Positions 9,608-18,496 of a stretch of DNA of 64,000 nucleotides are shown piece after piece. Where the stretch lies: assembly GCF_000463075.2 (NCBI RefSeq), contig NZ_AVAQ01000001.1:434001-498000 (forward strand), read 5' to 3'. Within the stretch, counting starts at the first letter, position 1, and the number at the start of each line of letters is the position of its first letter. Below the pieces are notes generated by a model. That model did not search any database. It worked only from the letters and a program-made list of their open reading frames with translations, and was not told the DNA's origin. The translations under genes were made by a program, and so were the position numbers. Source of the DNA: Lactiplantibacillus plantarum EGD-AQ4 (lineage in GTDB: Bacteria > Bacillota > Bacilli > Lactobacillales > Lactobacillaceae).

Positions 9608-10177
9608 ATGAGTCGGTTGTGGCTTAGTGGTTACCGGAGTTACGAGTTGAATGTCTTCGGTGATCAAGATGATAAATTGAAAGTTATTAAGTTTGCGTTA
9701 ACTAATTACTTGAAGACCCAAATTGAAGATGGGATGGACTGGCTCATTACCGGTGGGCAATTGGGCATCGAACAGTGGGCGGCTGAAGTCGGGCTTGAAC
9801 TAAAACAAACTTATCCAGAACTGAAAGTCGCGATGATGCTTCCATACGGTGAATTTGGTGGACGCTGGAATGAAAATAATCAGGCCAAGTTGCAGACGTT
9901 ACTGGCCCGAGTTGACTTTCACGCGCCCGTCAGCAAGCAACCGTATGAAAATCCGCAACAATTAAAAAATTATCAAGAATTTATGGTGACCCACACCGAT
10001 GCGGCCACCTTGGTGTATGACCCGGATAATCCTGGAAAGCCTTCTTACGACTACGATTTGATCAAGACTTTCAGTGAGAATCATCCGTATCCATTGACAC
10101 TGATCGACTTCGATTGGTTACAGGAAAGTGCCAACGAATATGCAGAAAAACAGAATAATGGTTTTAATTTTGAATAA
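9608..10177 (+). CDS. ypsA: DUF1273 / YpsA-like SLOG-family protein
   Basis: This 189-residue cytosolic protein is a YpsA homologue (DUF1273, SLOG superfamily with a Rossmann-like fold). In B. subtilis and S. aureus, YpsA affects cell division and is genetically linked to GpsB. Family features are the start LWLSGYRSYELNVFGDQD, the GGQLGIEQWAAEVGLEL glycine-rich loop (about residues 45-61), and MMLPYGEFGGRWNE. AAAGGAG precedes the ATG by seven bases. It is immediately upstream of gpsB and divergent from recU, matching the conserved order. It probably binds a nucleotide-like ligand, but the ligand is unknown. Confidence 0.9.
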   Translation: MSRLWLSGYRSYELNVFGDQDDKLKVIKFALTNYLKTQIEDGMDWLITGGQLGIEQWAAEVGLELKQTYPELKVAMMLPYGEFGGRWNENNQAKLQTLLARVDFHAPVSKQPYENPQQLKNYQEFMVTHTDAATLVYDPDNPGKPSYDYDLIKTFSENHPYPLTLIDFDWLQESANEYAEKQNNGFNFE

Positions 10178-10251
10178 AGTCTGCTACAATGTTTTAAGTA
10201 ATGCGGATGCCTTATGGGTGTCGCGCGAATAACAATGAGGTGTTTTTAAAT

Positions 10252-10593
10252 ATGGCTAAACGTAATTTTACTCCCAAAGACATCCTTCAAAAAGAGTTTA
10301 AGCCAAAGATGCGGGGCTATGATCCCGCCGACGTGGACGGCTTCTTAGATAATGTCATTAAGGACTATGAGTCATTTACTAAAGATAACCAACAACTTTC
10401 AGATGAAAACGAACGGTTACGTGCCAAGGTTGACGAGCTGACTAAGCAAGTCGCTGTCGGTGCAACCAGTCCATCTTCACAACCAACAAGTACGGTGACG
10501 AACATGGACATTCTGAAACGGTTGTCTAACTTGGAACGCCACGTCTTTGGTGCCCAATTAGATAATAATCAAAATGAATCACACCGTCTATAA
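10252..10593 (+). CDS. gpsB: Cell division protein GpsB
   Basis: This 113-residue protein is GpsB, a DivIVA-like adaptor that docks class A PBPs and coordinates septal and peripheral wall synthesis. The N-terminal membrane-binding/PBP-docking domain has [27 protein letters not shown] (about residues 7-33) followed by a coiled coil ([18 protein letters not shown]). A low-complexity linker (SPSSQPTST) leads to the C-terminal trimerisation helix [17 protein letters not shown]. The ATG at 10252 is chosen because GAGGTG stands before it and it is the usual [11 protein letters not shown] start; an upstream in-frame ATG at 10201 would add 17 non-conserved residues. Its docking partner pbp1A lies only 1.4 kb away. 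Confidence 0.95.
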   Translation: MAKRNFTPKDILQKEFKPKMRGYDPADVDGFLDNVIKDYESFTKDNQQLSDENERLRAKVDELTKQVAVGATSPSSQPTSTVTNMDILKRLSNLERHVFGAQLDNNQNESHRL

Positions 10594-10603
10594 TTGTGAT
10601 TCG

Positions 10604-10991
10604 ATGTAAATTCTGGGTAATCGCGGTCGGCTTATGTCGGCTGAGGAAGGTCCATGCTCGCACAAGCTGCGATGCTTGTAGTGTTCGTGCTCGGTGAAAA
10701 AATAAGCCGGGGTACCGATTTATCGGTAACGGCGGGAAAAACGGCTAAGGCTTCGGCTATGCCCGAGTATCCCTGAAAAGTGCCACAGTGACGATACTCA
10801 GTTGGAAACGATTGAGTTGGAACGCAGTAAACCCCGCGAGCGGGCAACCCAAACTACGGTAGGGGCGCTTCACATATGGAATTGAACTGAATGTGGGGGG
10901 AGATTTGTAATCTCGAGATAGATGATTACCGCCTAGTTAACAGACCCTGTACTTTGACTAGGTACAAAACATGGCCTACAGGAATTTACAT
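10604..10991 (+). ncRNA. rnpB: RNase P RNA (class B)
   Basis: This is the catalytic RNA of RNase P, which trims tRNA 5' ends. Conserved blocks in order are GGTAATCGCGGTCGGC, GAGGAAGGTCCATGCTCGCAC, GTGCCACAGTGACGA, GGAACGCAGTAAACCCC, AGATAGATGATTACCGCC, and ACAAAACATGGCCTACAG at the 3' end. The 5' bases ATGTAAATTC (10604-10613) are exactly complementary to GAATTTACAT (10982-10991), forming P1 and fixing the ends to within a few bases. The lone P10.1/P12 region and absence of P6 pairing fit the Bacillus (B) class. It sits downstream of gpsB, as in Bacillus. Confidence 0.97.
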
Positions 10992-11003
10992 TTAGACAGG
11001 AGA

Positions 11004-11038
11004 CTGGGACAAAAGTTCGCTTTTGTCCCAGTTTTTTT
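11004..11038 (+). terminator. rnpB terminator
   Basis: A 12-bp stem (CTGGGACAAAAG paired with CTTTTGTCCCAG) closes a TTCG tetraloop and is followed by seven T. It starts 13 bases past the rnpB end. Confidence 0.95.
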
Positions 11039-11151
11039 AGCTACGAAGCAAGTCAACCAATAACTTATGCTAAACTAGATGACGGGAAAACGGTTCGCTT
11101 TTAAATAGGAATCAACTCTGGATAGATTAACAATTGCAGTAGGAGGAAATT

Positions 11152-12294
11152 ATGCAAAAATTTAGATTAATCGCTACCGCAGCGAGTGGGATTGAAGCCC
11201 TCGTTGGCCGTGAATTACGGGACTTGGGCTATCAAGTGCAGACTGAAAATGGACGTGTCCGGTTCAATGGGACGATCAAGGATATCTTACGGACCAACTT
11301 GTGGCTACGGACTGCGGACCGGATTAAGATCATTGTCGGTGAATTTGACGCGACGACGTTTGATGAGCTGTTCGAAAAGACGCTGGCTTTGCCATGGGAC
11401 CAATTATTGCCGATGGACGCTGAATTTCCAGTCGAGGGTAAATCGCGTAATTCCAAGTTACACAGTGTCCCCGATGTCCAGTCGATCGTTAAGAAAGCCA
11501 TCGTCAACCAATTATCTGAGACCTACCATCGTAGCGGCCACTTACCAGAGACTGGGGCATTGTTCCCACTCGAAGTTGCCATTAATAAGGATCACGTTCT
11601 GCTGACGCTAGATACGACTGGTTCAAGTCTGTTCAAACGGGGCTACCGGGTCGAAAAAGGGGGCGCGCCACTTAAGGAAAACATGGCGGCTGCCTTAGTC
11701 ATGTTGGCCAAGTGGTATCCAGACAATCCATTTGTCGATCCTGTCTGCGGTTCGGGAACCATTCCAATCGAAGCGGCCTTACTTGCGCGTAACATTGCCC
11801 CTGGTTTCAACCGGGCTTTTGCCTGCGAGAAGTGGGACTGGGTACCTAAAGGGTTGAGTCAGGAATTACGTGACGAAGCCGATAGCTTAGCGGATTATGA
11901 TATGGAACTAGATATTAGCGGCTACGATATCGACGGCAAAATGATCGATATTGCCAAGCTGAACGCGCGTGAAGCTGGTCTATTACATGACATTCACTTT
12001 AAACAATTAGCCGTGAAAGACTTCACCACCGATAAAGTTAATGGTGTTATCGTCGCCAACCCACCTTATGGGGAACGGTTAAGCGACCGTGACAATGTCC
12101 GGATTCTTTACCGCCAAATGGGCCAAGTCTACGGTAAACTTCCAAGTTGGAGTAAGTATATTTTAACGAGTGATTTAGAGTTTGAAGACTTTTACGGTCA
12201 AAAAGCCACTAAACGGCGCAAACTTTATAACGGGGCGTTACGGACCGATTACTTCCAGTATTGGGGGAAGCGGATTCGGCCAGCACGCAACTAA
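11152..12294 (+). CDS. ypsC: THUMP-domain class I SAM-dependent RNA methyltransferase (YpsC/RlmL-like)
   Basis: This 380-residue enzyme matches YpsC, the homologue of the N-terminal half of RlmL, which methylates a guanine in 23S rRNA. A ferredoxin-like plus THUMP module occupies residues 1-160 (IEALVGRELRDLGYQV, then TYHRSGHLPETGALFPLEV). The Rossmann methyltransferase follows, with DPVCGSGTIPIEAAL (about 200-214, SAM loop) and catalytic NPPYGERL (about 301-308), the signature of N2-guanine or N6-adenine methylation. AGGAGGA precedes the ATG. It lies downstream of rnpB, as in Bacillus. Confidence 0.92.
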   Translation: MQKFRLIATAASGIEALVGRELRDLGYQVQTENGRVRFNGTIKDILRTNLWLRTADRIKIIVGEFDATTFDELFEKTLALPWDQLLPMDAEFPVEGKSRNSKLHSVPDVQSIVKKAIVNQLSETYHRSGHLPETGALFPLEVAINKDHVLLTLDTTGSSLFKRGYRVEKGGAPLKENMAAALVMLAKWYPDNPFVDPVCGSGTIPIEAALLARNIAPGFNRAFACEKWDWVPKGLSQELRDEADSLADYDMELDISGYDIDGKMIDIAKLNAREAGLLHDIHFKQLAVKDFTTDKVNGVIVANPPYGERLSDRDNVRILYRQMGQVYGKLPSWSKYILTSDLEFEDFYGQKATKRRKLYNGALRTDYFQYWGKRIRPARN

Positions 12295-12307
12295 ATAGGT
12301 GTAGGAG

Positions 12308-12338
12308 ACAACATCAATTCAGGTTGGTGTTGTTTTTT
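12308..12338 (+). terminator. Terminator after ypsC
   Basis: A 10-bp stem ACAACATCAA / TTGGTGTTGT (one G:U pair) with a 6-base loop is followed by six T. Confidence 0.85.
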
Positions 12339-12348
12339 GGTTAGGCTG

Positions 12349-12395
12349 AAAAATAAGCGTTCAATCGGAATAATTCCGGTTGAGCGCTTATTTTT
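12349..12395. terminator. Bidirectional hairpin between ypsC and hydrolase gene
   Basis: Arms 12349-12369 and 12375-12395 pair over about 21 bp with two G:U wobbles. A-run and T-run flanks on opposite sides allow termination on both strands between these convergent genes. Confidence 0.75.
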
Positions 12396-12479
12396 AGCAA
12401 TTCAGGACAAATGGTTGCACATGAATCAAATGTGACCCGCTACCACTAGCTCACGTGTCAATTATCCAAGTGATGGGTT

Positions 12480-13232
12480 TCAGTTTAAATAGTAGTCGAA
12501 GAAATTGGCAATCTTATCCATTAATGGAATTTTAACCAAGTGTTTGGCTTGATACCCGGTAATAAACGCGACTTGCTCAGCGTACGGCGCGCTGTGAACG
12601 CGGTCGAAGAAGTCGCGGGACTGTGCGTAAGGAATCCGTTCGTCGTCTGTGCCGTGCCAGAAGAGAACGGGCCGGTGGTTGATGGTTTCCGGCTGCAGAT
12701 TCAGATCGTAATGGTCTAACCAGCTGGTCAGGAGGCCAAGGTCACTTGGAAAATAAATCTGGTGCTTGGTCGCGTGCTGACGAACCAGTTGTGCATAAGC
12801 ATTTAGGTTGGGGGTGCCCATAATAATTGTGGCGGCCTTGATTTCCGGGTGATGGGTTAGCAGGGCGCCGGTCGTCATCCCGCCCATCGAGTAGCCACCG
12901 ACGCCGATTTGATGATTTAAAATCAGATGGGCTTGTTCGTAATGGGCAATGATGAGGTCAAACTCGGCGAGGTTACCCTGAATGCTATTCCAGAAAGTAA
13001 ACGAGGGGATGCGGCTGACGGGTTGATGACGATCGCCATGGTTCATCGCATCTGGGAGAACGACGCGTAACCGCTGACGTGCCAACTTGCGGGCTTGCGT
13101 TAGCACAAGTTCTTTATTAGATTGCCAACCGTGATAAAAAACGACGAGTGGCAAGGGCTGCTGTTCATCCGTTGCTTCGACGACTTCCAAAATGGGAACG
13201 TCTTGCAACTGATAGCTTTTGATGTTGATCAT
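12480..13232 (-). CDS. Alpha/beta hydrolase (serine esterase/acyl hydrolase)
   Basis: This 250-residue cytosolic protein has an alpha/beta-hydrolase fold. The oxyanion strand reads PLVVFYHGWQSNKE (about residues 28-41), the nucleophile elbow is GYSMGG (Ser about 139 region), and the acid strand is RPVLFWHGTDDERIPYAQSRDFF. A C-terminal His (KHLVKIPL) completes a likely triad. This layout is close to YitV/DLH-type esterases in Gram-positive bacteria. No signal peptide is visible. It is a single-gene unit, convergent with ypsC and divergent from the LD-carboxypeptidase gene. The substrate is unknown; an ester or small acylated compound is likely. Confidence 0.85.
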   Translation of the reverse strand: MINIKSYQLQDVPILEVVEATDEQQPLPLVVFYHGWQSNKELVLTQARKLARQRLRVVLPDAMNHGDRHQPVSRIPSFTFWNSIQGNLAEFDLIIAHYEQAHLILNHQIGVGGYSMGGMTTGALLTHHPEIKAATIIMGTPNLNAYAQLVRQHATKHQIYFPSDLGLLTSWLDHYDLNLQPETINHRPVLFWHGTDDERIPYAQSRDFFDRVHSAPYAEQVAFITGYQAKHLVKIPLMDKIANFFDYYLN

Positions 13233-13392
13233 GATTTTCGACTCACTTTATGATTAGAATTGTTATTAAATTAACTCTGCCAGAAATACCTGCAGAATAC
13301 AACTGATAGGTTCGAGTGCTTGCTATTAATGAATTTTGGGGTAATACACTGAATTTGAAATCTGATTGACAGAAGTACGGCTAGGAGCCACG

Positions 13393-13414
13393 CGGCCGTC
13401 TGCTGGCCGTTTTT
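13393..13414 (+). promoter_or_regulatory. Small terminator-like hairpin ahead of the S66 peptidase gene
   Basis: CGGCC (13393-13397) and GGCCG (13405-13409) form a 5-bp GC stem followed by TTTTT. It lies about 95 bases before the ATG in a divergent intergenic region, so it may be a leader attenuator or a remnant. No ligand or leader peptide is evident. Confidence 0.3.
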
Positions 13415-13508
13415 GCGTACTCTAAAGCAACGAAAGGCTTAATCACTGGATTGTTAACGTTGGAAGTTAATGATAACATTAAAAAACAATGAAATCAGAG
13501 GTGGTCAA

Positions 13509-14588
13509 ATGTTAAAACCAGTAGCGCTCTTTCCGGGTGCCCAGGTAGCCGTGGTCAGTCTTTCAAGCGGCACGCTTGGCGAACCGTCAAGTGAGCACCA
13601 ACTAAAGTTAGGCTTACAACGTTTATGCCAACTTGGCTTAGTACCCGTTATAATGCCAAATGCACTTAAGGGGCGCGAAACATTACGCCAGCACCCGGAA
13701 TTGCGGGCAGCAGATTTGAAGGCGGCGTTCTTGGATGAACACATTCAAGGTATCGTGGCAGCGATTGGTGGGGATGAAACGTTTCGGACTTTGCCATATT
13801 TGTTGAATGACGACGAATTTACAACCGCGGTCCGCCGTTCTCCCAAACTATTTACTGGTTTCTCTGATACCACGGTTAATCACTTGATGTTTTATCAGTT
13901 GGGACTTCAAACGTTTTACGGTCCTAATTTTCTGAGTGATTTAGCCGAGTTAGCCCCAGAGATGCTGCCATACACTGCCGCGACTTGGCACCGCTTTATG
14001 ACCGACCATGCTCAGACGGTGATTGAGAGCAGTCCGGTCTGGTATGACGAGCGGGTTGATTTTAATCCCACGGCGATTGGAACACCCCGAACAAGCCATG
14101 TGGAAAGGCATCACTATGAAGTGCTGCGAGGAGCTGGCGTCGTTAAGGGGCCATTACTAGGCGGGTGTTTAGATAGCTTTTATGATCTACTGACGACGAC
14201 TCGCTATCCGGATGAACAGCAAGTTGCCAGGAACTTCAAGTTGATTCCGGCCGCTGATGAATGGCGGGGTAAAATTCTGTTTATCGAAACTAGCGATGAG
14301 CAGCCGGTACCGGCATTATTTCAGCGGATGTTACGCTGTATCCGCGATGCGGGTATCTTGACCAATGTCGCTGCTGTCGTGGTTGGTAAACCCCAGAATG
14401 AGCATTACTACGCAGAATATCGTCAGTTGCTGATTGATGAGACCGCAGCGCTCGATCTGCCAATTCTATACAACGTTAATTTTGGCCACGCCTTTCCACG
14501 AACAGCGTTACCATATGGTGCCCAGGCGGCAATTAACTTCGACCAGGCCAGCTTGACGATCCTTGAGCCGTGGTTTCAGTCCAAGTGA
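13509..14588 (+). CDS. LD-carboxypeptidase-like S66 family peptidase (MccF type)
   Basis: This 359-residue protein resembles S66 serine peptidases, which include LD-carboxypeptidases that recycle muropeptides and MccF, which gives immunity to microcin C. The N-terminus AVVSLSSG and the nucleophile loop GFSDTTVNHLMFYQLGL (Ser in GFSDT) are present, followed by LLGGCLDSF, the Glu-containing IETSDEQPVPALFQRML, and the His loop NFGHAFPRTALPYGAQ. The combination fits the MccF subgroup. The ATG at 13509 is chosen over the in-frame ATG at 13470 because GAGGTGG precedes it. A CGGCC/GGCCG hairpin with five T lies upstream at 13393-13414. The substrate is probably a peptide amide or aminoacyl nucleotide, not proven. 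Confidence 0.85.
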   Translation: MLKPVALFPGAQVAVVSLSSGTLGEPSSEHQLKLGLQRLCQLGLVPVIMPNALKGRETLRQHPELRAADLKAAFLDEHIQGIVAAIGGDETFRTLPYLLNDDEFTTAVRRSPKLFTGFSDTTVNHLMFYQLGLQTFYGPNFLSDLAELAPEMLPYTAATWHRFMTDHAQTVIESSPVWYDERVDFNPTAIGTPRTSHVERHHYEVLRGAGVVKGPLLGGCLDSFYDLLTTTRYPDEQQVARNFKLIPAADEWRGKILFIETSDEQPVPALFQRMLRCIRDAGILTNVAAVVVGKPQNEHYYAEYRQLLIDETAALDLPILYNVNFGHAFPRTALPYGAQAAINFDQASLTILEPWFQSK

Positions 14589-14986
14589 GGTCACTGGTTC
14601 GGGGTTGCCTGCTAAGATGCAGGGCGCAGTCCGTCTACAGCTTTTGCCAAGTAACACATTCAAGTCAAATTTGACACTTCTTCTGAATCAGTCACCGGCA
14701 ACTGGTTGAGCGAAGGGTCAATTTTTTAGTCTAGCGCTCATATTCATGACATCCTAGCAAACAAGTTACGCAAAAATCGGCACTGCCAGATTAAATCGAC
14801 ACATTCCATTCCAATTTTGCCGCTCACCGAAAAAACGAAATCGCACTTTCCAGCATTAGTTTACAATGTAAACAAAATGTAAAATTAATGCAATCAGTTT
14901 GTGAACCTTTTTGCACATTTTATGGGTACGATAAGTAGTGCAGGGAAAGCCGTACATATTTAGTTGAAGATGGGAAGGCGAAAATT
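14589..14986. other. Non-coding gap with short operator-like palindrome
   Basis: No credible gene is seen in these roughly 400 bases. GTTTACA-A-TGTAAAC (14859-14873) is a 7-1-7 inverted repeat, followed by further ATGTAAA-like words, about 110 bases before the muramidase start. It could be a regulator site for that gene. Confidence 0.4.
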
Positions 14987-16318
14987 TTGAAGAAACACAG
15001 AAAATGGCAATTAATGTTGCTACTGTTTGGGAGTTTGATTGGTAGTGCCGGCGCGGTAAAGGCGAGCGCGGCGGTGCCGGATATTTCTGAATGGCAAGGA
15101 AAGTTGACGAGTACGGAAGTCAAGAGTCTGGCAAGCCAAGCGGACTTTGTCATTAACCGGGTGCAGTATGGGAGTAGTTACGAAGACTTGTACCATTCTT
15201 CTAACGAAAGCCTATACGTGAAGTATGGTATTCCATTTGGTTCGTATGACTACGCGACGTTTACCAGCGCCAGCACGGCGAAAGCGGAAGCTAAGAAGCT
15301 GTACAGCCGGTCGAACAAGAACACCAAGTTTTACGTTTTGGACTTTGAAACGACGTCAATGAGCAGTTCGGCAGCCAATGCAGCGGTCAAGGCGTGGTAT
15401 AACGAGATGCGGTCGTTAACTAGCAAGAAATTGATTTTCTACTCTTATCAATCCTTTGCGACGACCTACGCCAATACGGCGCGTCAGAGTTTTGATGCTC
15501 AGTGGATCGCTAACTATTCCTCAAGACCGACGATTTCATTTTCACTCTGGCAATATTCTAGTAGCTACTACTTATCCTCATTAGGGCAATACGTGGATAA
15601 CAGTCTGTACGACAGCGCTTCGGTGACGACGTATCATCCGTTGAGTTGGTGGACATCAAGTAGTTCCACATCCAGTTCATCGACCTCGTATGCTTATAGT
15701 AGCTATACGAAGGGCCAACACGTTTACTTGAATAAGAGTTCGTCGACTTATTACGACGGGACGACGATTCCAAGCAGTGCTAAGCAGAAGTATTATAAAG
15801 TGACTGCGACGAAATCCGTCACGACCGGCAAGTCCAAACAATTGGTCTACCTGAGTGGCTTAAATAAGTGGGTTCGTTCGCAGGATGTGACGGGCTATTG
15901 GATCGGTCAACACCGGCTGTATAAGTTGCGTGAAAAGAGTACGTTATTCAAAGACGTGAACTTGACGACCTCGACGGGTAAGACGCTGAAAAAGGGCGGT
16001 ATTTACACTGGGACCCTGGTTAAGAGTGGCAACTTCTACCGGATCAAGACGAATGGCGGTTACATTACGGCCAAAGTTTCCAAGTCTGATCATTGGTATT
16101 ACGAATCACTACCATCAAGCAAGTGGATCAAGGCCAAAGTGGGGTTGTACACGTATAAATCTTCTAACTTTGTGAAATCAAATCGGCATGCTTACCATGC
16201 AGCCGGGGATAAAATCAAGGTCACGAAGATTTACAAACGGTCTGGTGGTTCGCGCTACTACAAGACCAATAAGGGCAATTACGTTTCAGCAAACCGCTCG
16301 AACGTAGTGACACAATAA
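14987..16318 (+). CDS. Secreted GH25 muramidase (lysozyme-like) with wall-binding repeats
   Basis: This 443-residue exported enzyme has a signal peptide (basic MKKHRK, hydrophobic core, cleavage near AKASAA/VPD at about residue 29). The GH25 N-acetylmuramidase domain follows (30-225), with the acidic residues DISEWQG, FGSYDYATF and YVLDFETT forming the catalytic face. A serine-rich linker (about 222-235) leads to roughly 210 residues of beta-rich SH3-like/DUF5776-type repeats (LYKLREKSTLFKDVNL, GGYITAKVSKSDHWYY) expected to bind the wall. The TTG at 14987 is preceded by GGGAAGG. It cuts peptidoglycan glycan strands, probably in turnover or daughter-cell separation. It is monocistronic with its own terminator. 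Confidence 0.9.
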   Translation: MKKHRKWQLMLLLFGSLIGSAGAVKASAAVPDISEWQGKLTSTEVKSLASQADFVINRVQYGSSYEDLYHSSNESLYVKYGIPFGSYDYATFTSASTAKAEAKKLYSRSNKNTKFYVLDFETTSMSSSAANAAVKAWYNEMRSLTSKKLIFYSYQSFATTYANTARQSFDAQWIANYSSRPTISFSLWQYSSSYYLSSLGQYVDNSLYDSASVTTYHPLSWWTSSSSTSSSSTSYAYSSYTKGQHVYLNKSSSTYYDGTTIPSSAKQKYYKVTATKSVTTGKSKQLVYLSGLNKWVRSQDVTGYWIGQHRLYKLREKSTLFKDVNLTTSTGKTLKKGGIYTGTLVKSGNFYRIKTNGGYITAKVSKSDHWYYESLPSSKWIKAKVGLYTYKSSNFVKSNRHAYHAAGDKIKVTKIYKRSGGSRYYKTNKGNYVSANRSNVVTQ

Positions 16319-16350
16319 AGGGACATGTCAGTCAACAAATGAAATGATTG

Positions 16351-16406
16351 AAAGACCGATTGTGAATTAATCAGGAAATCCTGAAATTCACAATCGGTCT
16401 TTTTTT
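16351..16406 (+). terminator. Muramidase gene terminator
   Basis: A long hairpin (AAAGACCGATTGTGAATT pairing with AATTCACAATCGGTCTTT, plus an inner TCAGGA/TCCTGA stem) ends in a run of T. Confidence 0.95.
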
Positions 16407-16703
16407 GCGTGCTAGAATTTCGGTGGCGTATGACCTGCAGCGAACTATCTTGAAACGCATCGCGTGACCTTCCTGAGTTAAGTGATACCTATCTATCAAA
16501 CAGCAAGCCGGCTTTCGGCGGAGTCGCTAAACGTTTGAACCATTATTCCGTTTATGGACTAAATATTAATTTTCCATTAGTCTTTGCCAGCCGTTATCTT
16601 CGCAAATTAACCATACTTATACCTGGAATTTGCGGCGACTTGCATTCTGCTTGATGATAAATATATAATAAAACAATGAGATAATTGATAGGGAGTGATG
16701 GGA

Positions 16704-17456
16704 ATGCGTAAATATGGGGTGCAGGTGGCAGTTTACACGCAGTACTTCATGAAGGTGCTACGTGATATGCCGGGGGTGTTAGTTTATACGATTTGCCTAC
16801 CGCTCGTCTTTTTAGCACTGAATGTTGGTGATGCATTTTTTAAACCATTGACGACGAGTGCGTATGTTGAACATATTATGCCGTATATCGGCTGGATGAT
16901 TTTTTCCAACTGTTTGACTACCGCTGGCAACATTGCCAGCCTTCGGGAACAAGGCTACTTGAAGCAGTACCGAACACTGGTCGTCAGTCCGTCAGTGTTT
17001 ATCGTCAGTCAGGTGCTGGTAAATGGCTTGCTGATGCTCAGTACGTTGTTCTTGATTGCAATTTTGAGCAGTATTGCTTTCAAACTGGCCTTTTTACCCT
17101 TGCTCGGTCAATTATGGCTGACACTGGTACTAGTCTATTTGCCGGTGACTTGCTATTGTCTGCCGTTGATTGCGTTAGCTTGGCGTCAAAAGGCGATTAA
17201 TACAGCCATCAACGCCATCTCCTTATTAGTCATTATCGGCTCGTTTGCCGTCAATATCGTACTCAACTTGCACGCTAGCAATCCGCTACTTAATCTGATC
17301 AGTCCGATTTACCTAGTCAACAATGTGTTTGCGATGCTCACCGTCGGGCCTATTAGTCAGTTTATCGCGACTTATGGCGTCATTTTGGTCCTCCTACTAG
17401 GCTTGGGCTGGTTGAGCTATCGACACCTGAAACTGTTGCCAACGGAGGGATTATAA
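16704..17456 (+). CDS. ABC-2 type transporter permease
   Basis: This membrane protein of about 250 residues has six predicted helices, including VYTICLPLVFLALNV, LLMLSTLFLIAILSSIAF and ISLLVIIGSFAVNIVL. It has the ABC-2 exporter signature region TAGNIASLREQGYLKQYRTLVVSP (about residues 76-99), in which the RExG coupling helix contacts the ATPase. The ATG at 16704 is preferred because AGGGAG lies eight bases before it; GTG 16695 and ATG 16698 overlap that site. The last base overlaps the ATPase start (TAATG), so the two are translationally coupled. The cargo is unknown; such pairs export lipids, peptides or drugs. Confidence 0.88.
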   Translation: MRKYGVQVAVYTQYFMKVLRDMPGVLVYTICLPLVFLALNVGDAFFKPLTTSAYVEHIMPYIGWMIFSNCLTTAGNIASLREQGYLKQYRTLVVSPSVFIVSQVLVNGLLMLSTLFLIAILSSIAFKLAFLPLLGQLWLTLVLVYLPVTCYCLPLIALAWRQKAINTAINAISLLVIIGSFAVNIVLNLHASNPLLNLISPIYLVNNVFAMLTVGPISQFIATYGVILVLLLGLGWLSYRHLKLLPTEGL

Positions 17457-18130
17457 TGCGAGTTGAACATTTGAGCTACCAGTTCGATAAACGCTCACAA
17501 CCATTTTTTAATGATTTGAGCTTCGAATTGAAAAGTCCGGGCGTGAATTTCCTAATTGGCCAAAACGGGGCTGGTAAGACGACGCTGGCCGACATTTTGA
17601 CGGGATTACGCCCAGCAACCGGAGTCGTGACATTGCCGCAGCGCGCGATTTATTTGAATCAGCAATTGCCCCTGTTGAGTTCAATTCGGGTGCGCGATGT
17701 CGCCCAGCTGGTGCTCGGAATTGAGGACGGCCGGCTGCAGGTGACGCTGACTGATTTTGAAGCCTTGGTGGATTCAGCGACATATGAGTTTCTGGCGCCA
17801 CTCTGGGATCAACGGTACGGACAATTGTCGGGTGGGCAACGCAAATTGGTCCAGCTGCTCCTATTTTTACAAGTCGACCGTGAATTAGTCGTCCTGGATG
17901 AACCAACGGCGGCAGTTGACCGACAAAATGTCCAACTATTATTCCAAGTGATGCAAGCACATCCTGAACGCACGTATCTAATGATCACCCATGACATTCG
18001 GGATATGCGGGCGTTCGATGATTACCTGGTGTTGTGGCTGGATCAGCGTCAGGTCAAAACGTTGTCGAAAGCCACGTTTGAAAGTGCTGGTGGTCAGGAA
18101 GATTTTGTCAGCTTATTCAAAGAGGGATAG
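17456..18130 (+). CDS. ABC transporter ATP-binding protein
   Basis: This 224-residue ATPase partners with the preceding permease. It has Walker A GQNGAGKTT (about 35-43), signature LSGGQRKLVQLLLF, Walker B LVVLDEPTAAVD and the switch His in ITHDIRDM. It is short and has no C-terminal regulatory domain, as in simple drug, bacteriocin or antibiotic exporters. The one-base overlap with the permease stop indicates coupling. The protein is somewhat divergent, with a short helical subdomain. No resistance gene or peptide precursor is visible next to it. Confidence 0.9.
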   Translation: MRVEHLSYQFDKRSQPFFNDLSFELKSPGVNFLIGQNGAGKTTLADILTGLRPATGVVTLPQRAIYLNQQLPLLSSIRVRDVAQLVLGIEDGRLQVTLTDFEALVDSATYEFLAPLWDQRYGQLSGGQRKLVQLLLFLQVDRELVVLDEPTAAVDRQNVQLLFQVMQAHPERTYLMITHDIRDMRAFDDYLVLWLDQRQVKTLSKATFESAGGQEDFVSLFKEG

Positions 18131-18150
18131 CTGACAGACTCGTGCGTTCA

Positions 18151-18402
18151 ATGACTAAAAATAGCGTAACCAAAAGAACGACATTAATTCGAGAAATGTC
18201 CGCTGAACGTGATTTTACAATTAACGAAGTTACAACCATCGTGAACAAGACTTTGGAAAAGCTCGTCGCGCATGATGCGAACGATAATTCAGCGGCGTTT
18301 GTCGGTTTTGTAACTTTCAAATCAACTGAGCATGCCACTAGAAATGGGCGCAATCCACAAACAGGAGAAGCGATTATTATTCCAGCCCGTAGCGTACCTT
18401 AG
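18151..18402 (+). CDS. HU/IHF-family DNA-binding protein, C-terminus cut by a stop codon
   Basis: The 83-residue product is an HU-like histone: an N-terminal helical pair (FTINEVTTIVNKTLEKLV), the strand FVGFVTFKSTEHATRN and the DNA-arm motif GRNPQTGEAIIIPARSVP. HU proteins normally continue with a lysine and then a helix such as FKAGKxLK. Here the codon after VP is TAG, and the same frame downstream reads FKFGQTFKQ before the next stop at 18460-18462, which is the expected ending. So an AAG to TAG change appears to have removed the last 15-20 residues. No clear ribosome binding site is visible before the ATG, and GTG 18142 is an alternative start. It is probably a decaying paralogue, or a sequencing error. 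Confidence 0.7.
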   Translation: MTKNSVTKRTTLIREMSAERDFTINEVTTIVNKTLEKLVAHDANDNSAAFVGFVTFKSTEHATRNGRNPQTGEAIIIPARSVP

Positions 18403-18496
18403 TTTAAATTTGGGCAGACATTTAAGCAATGTATGCCCATAAGTCATAAACCAGTGCGATAAGCATTAACTACAATCAAATTTAAACAAGTCCGTT

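Noticed and set aside
10632-10847. 71-codon minus-strand frame
   Set aside because: It lies wholly inside rnpB, whose conserved blocks and matched ends explain the sequence.
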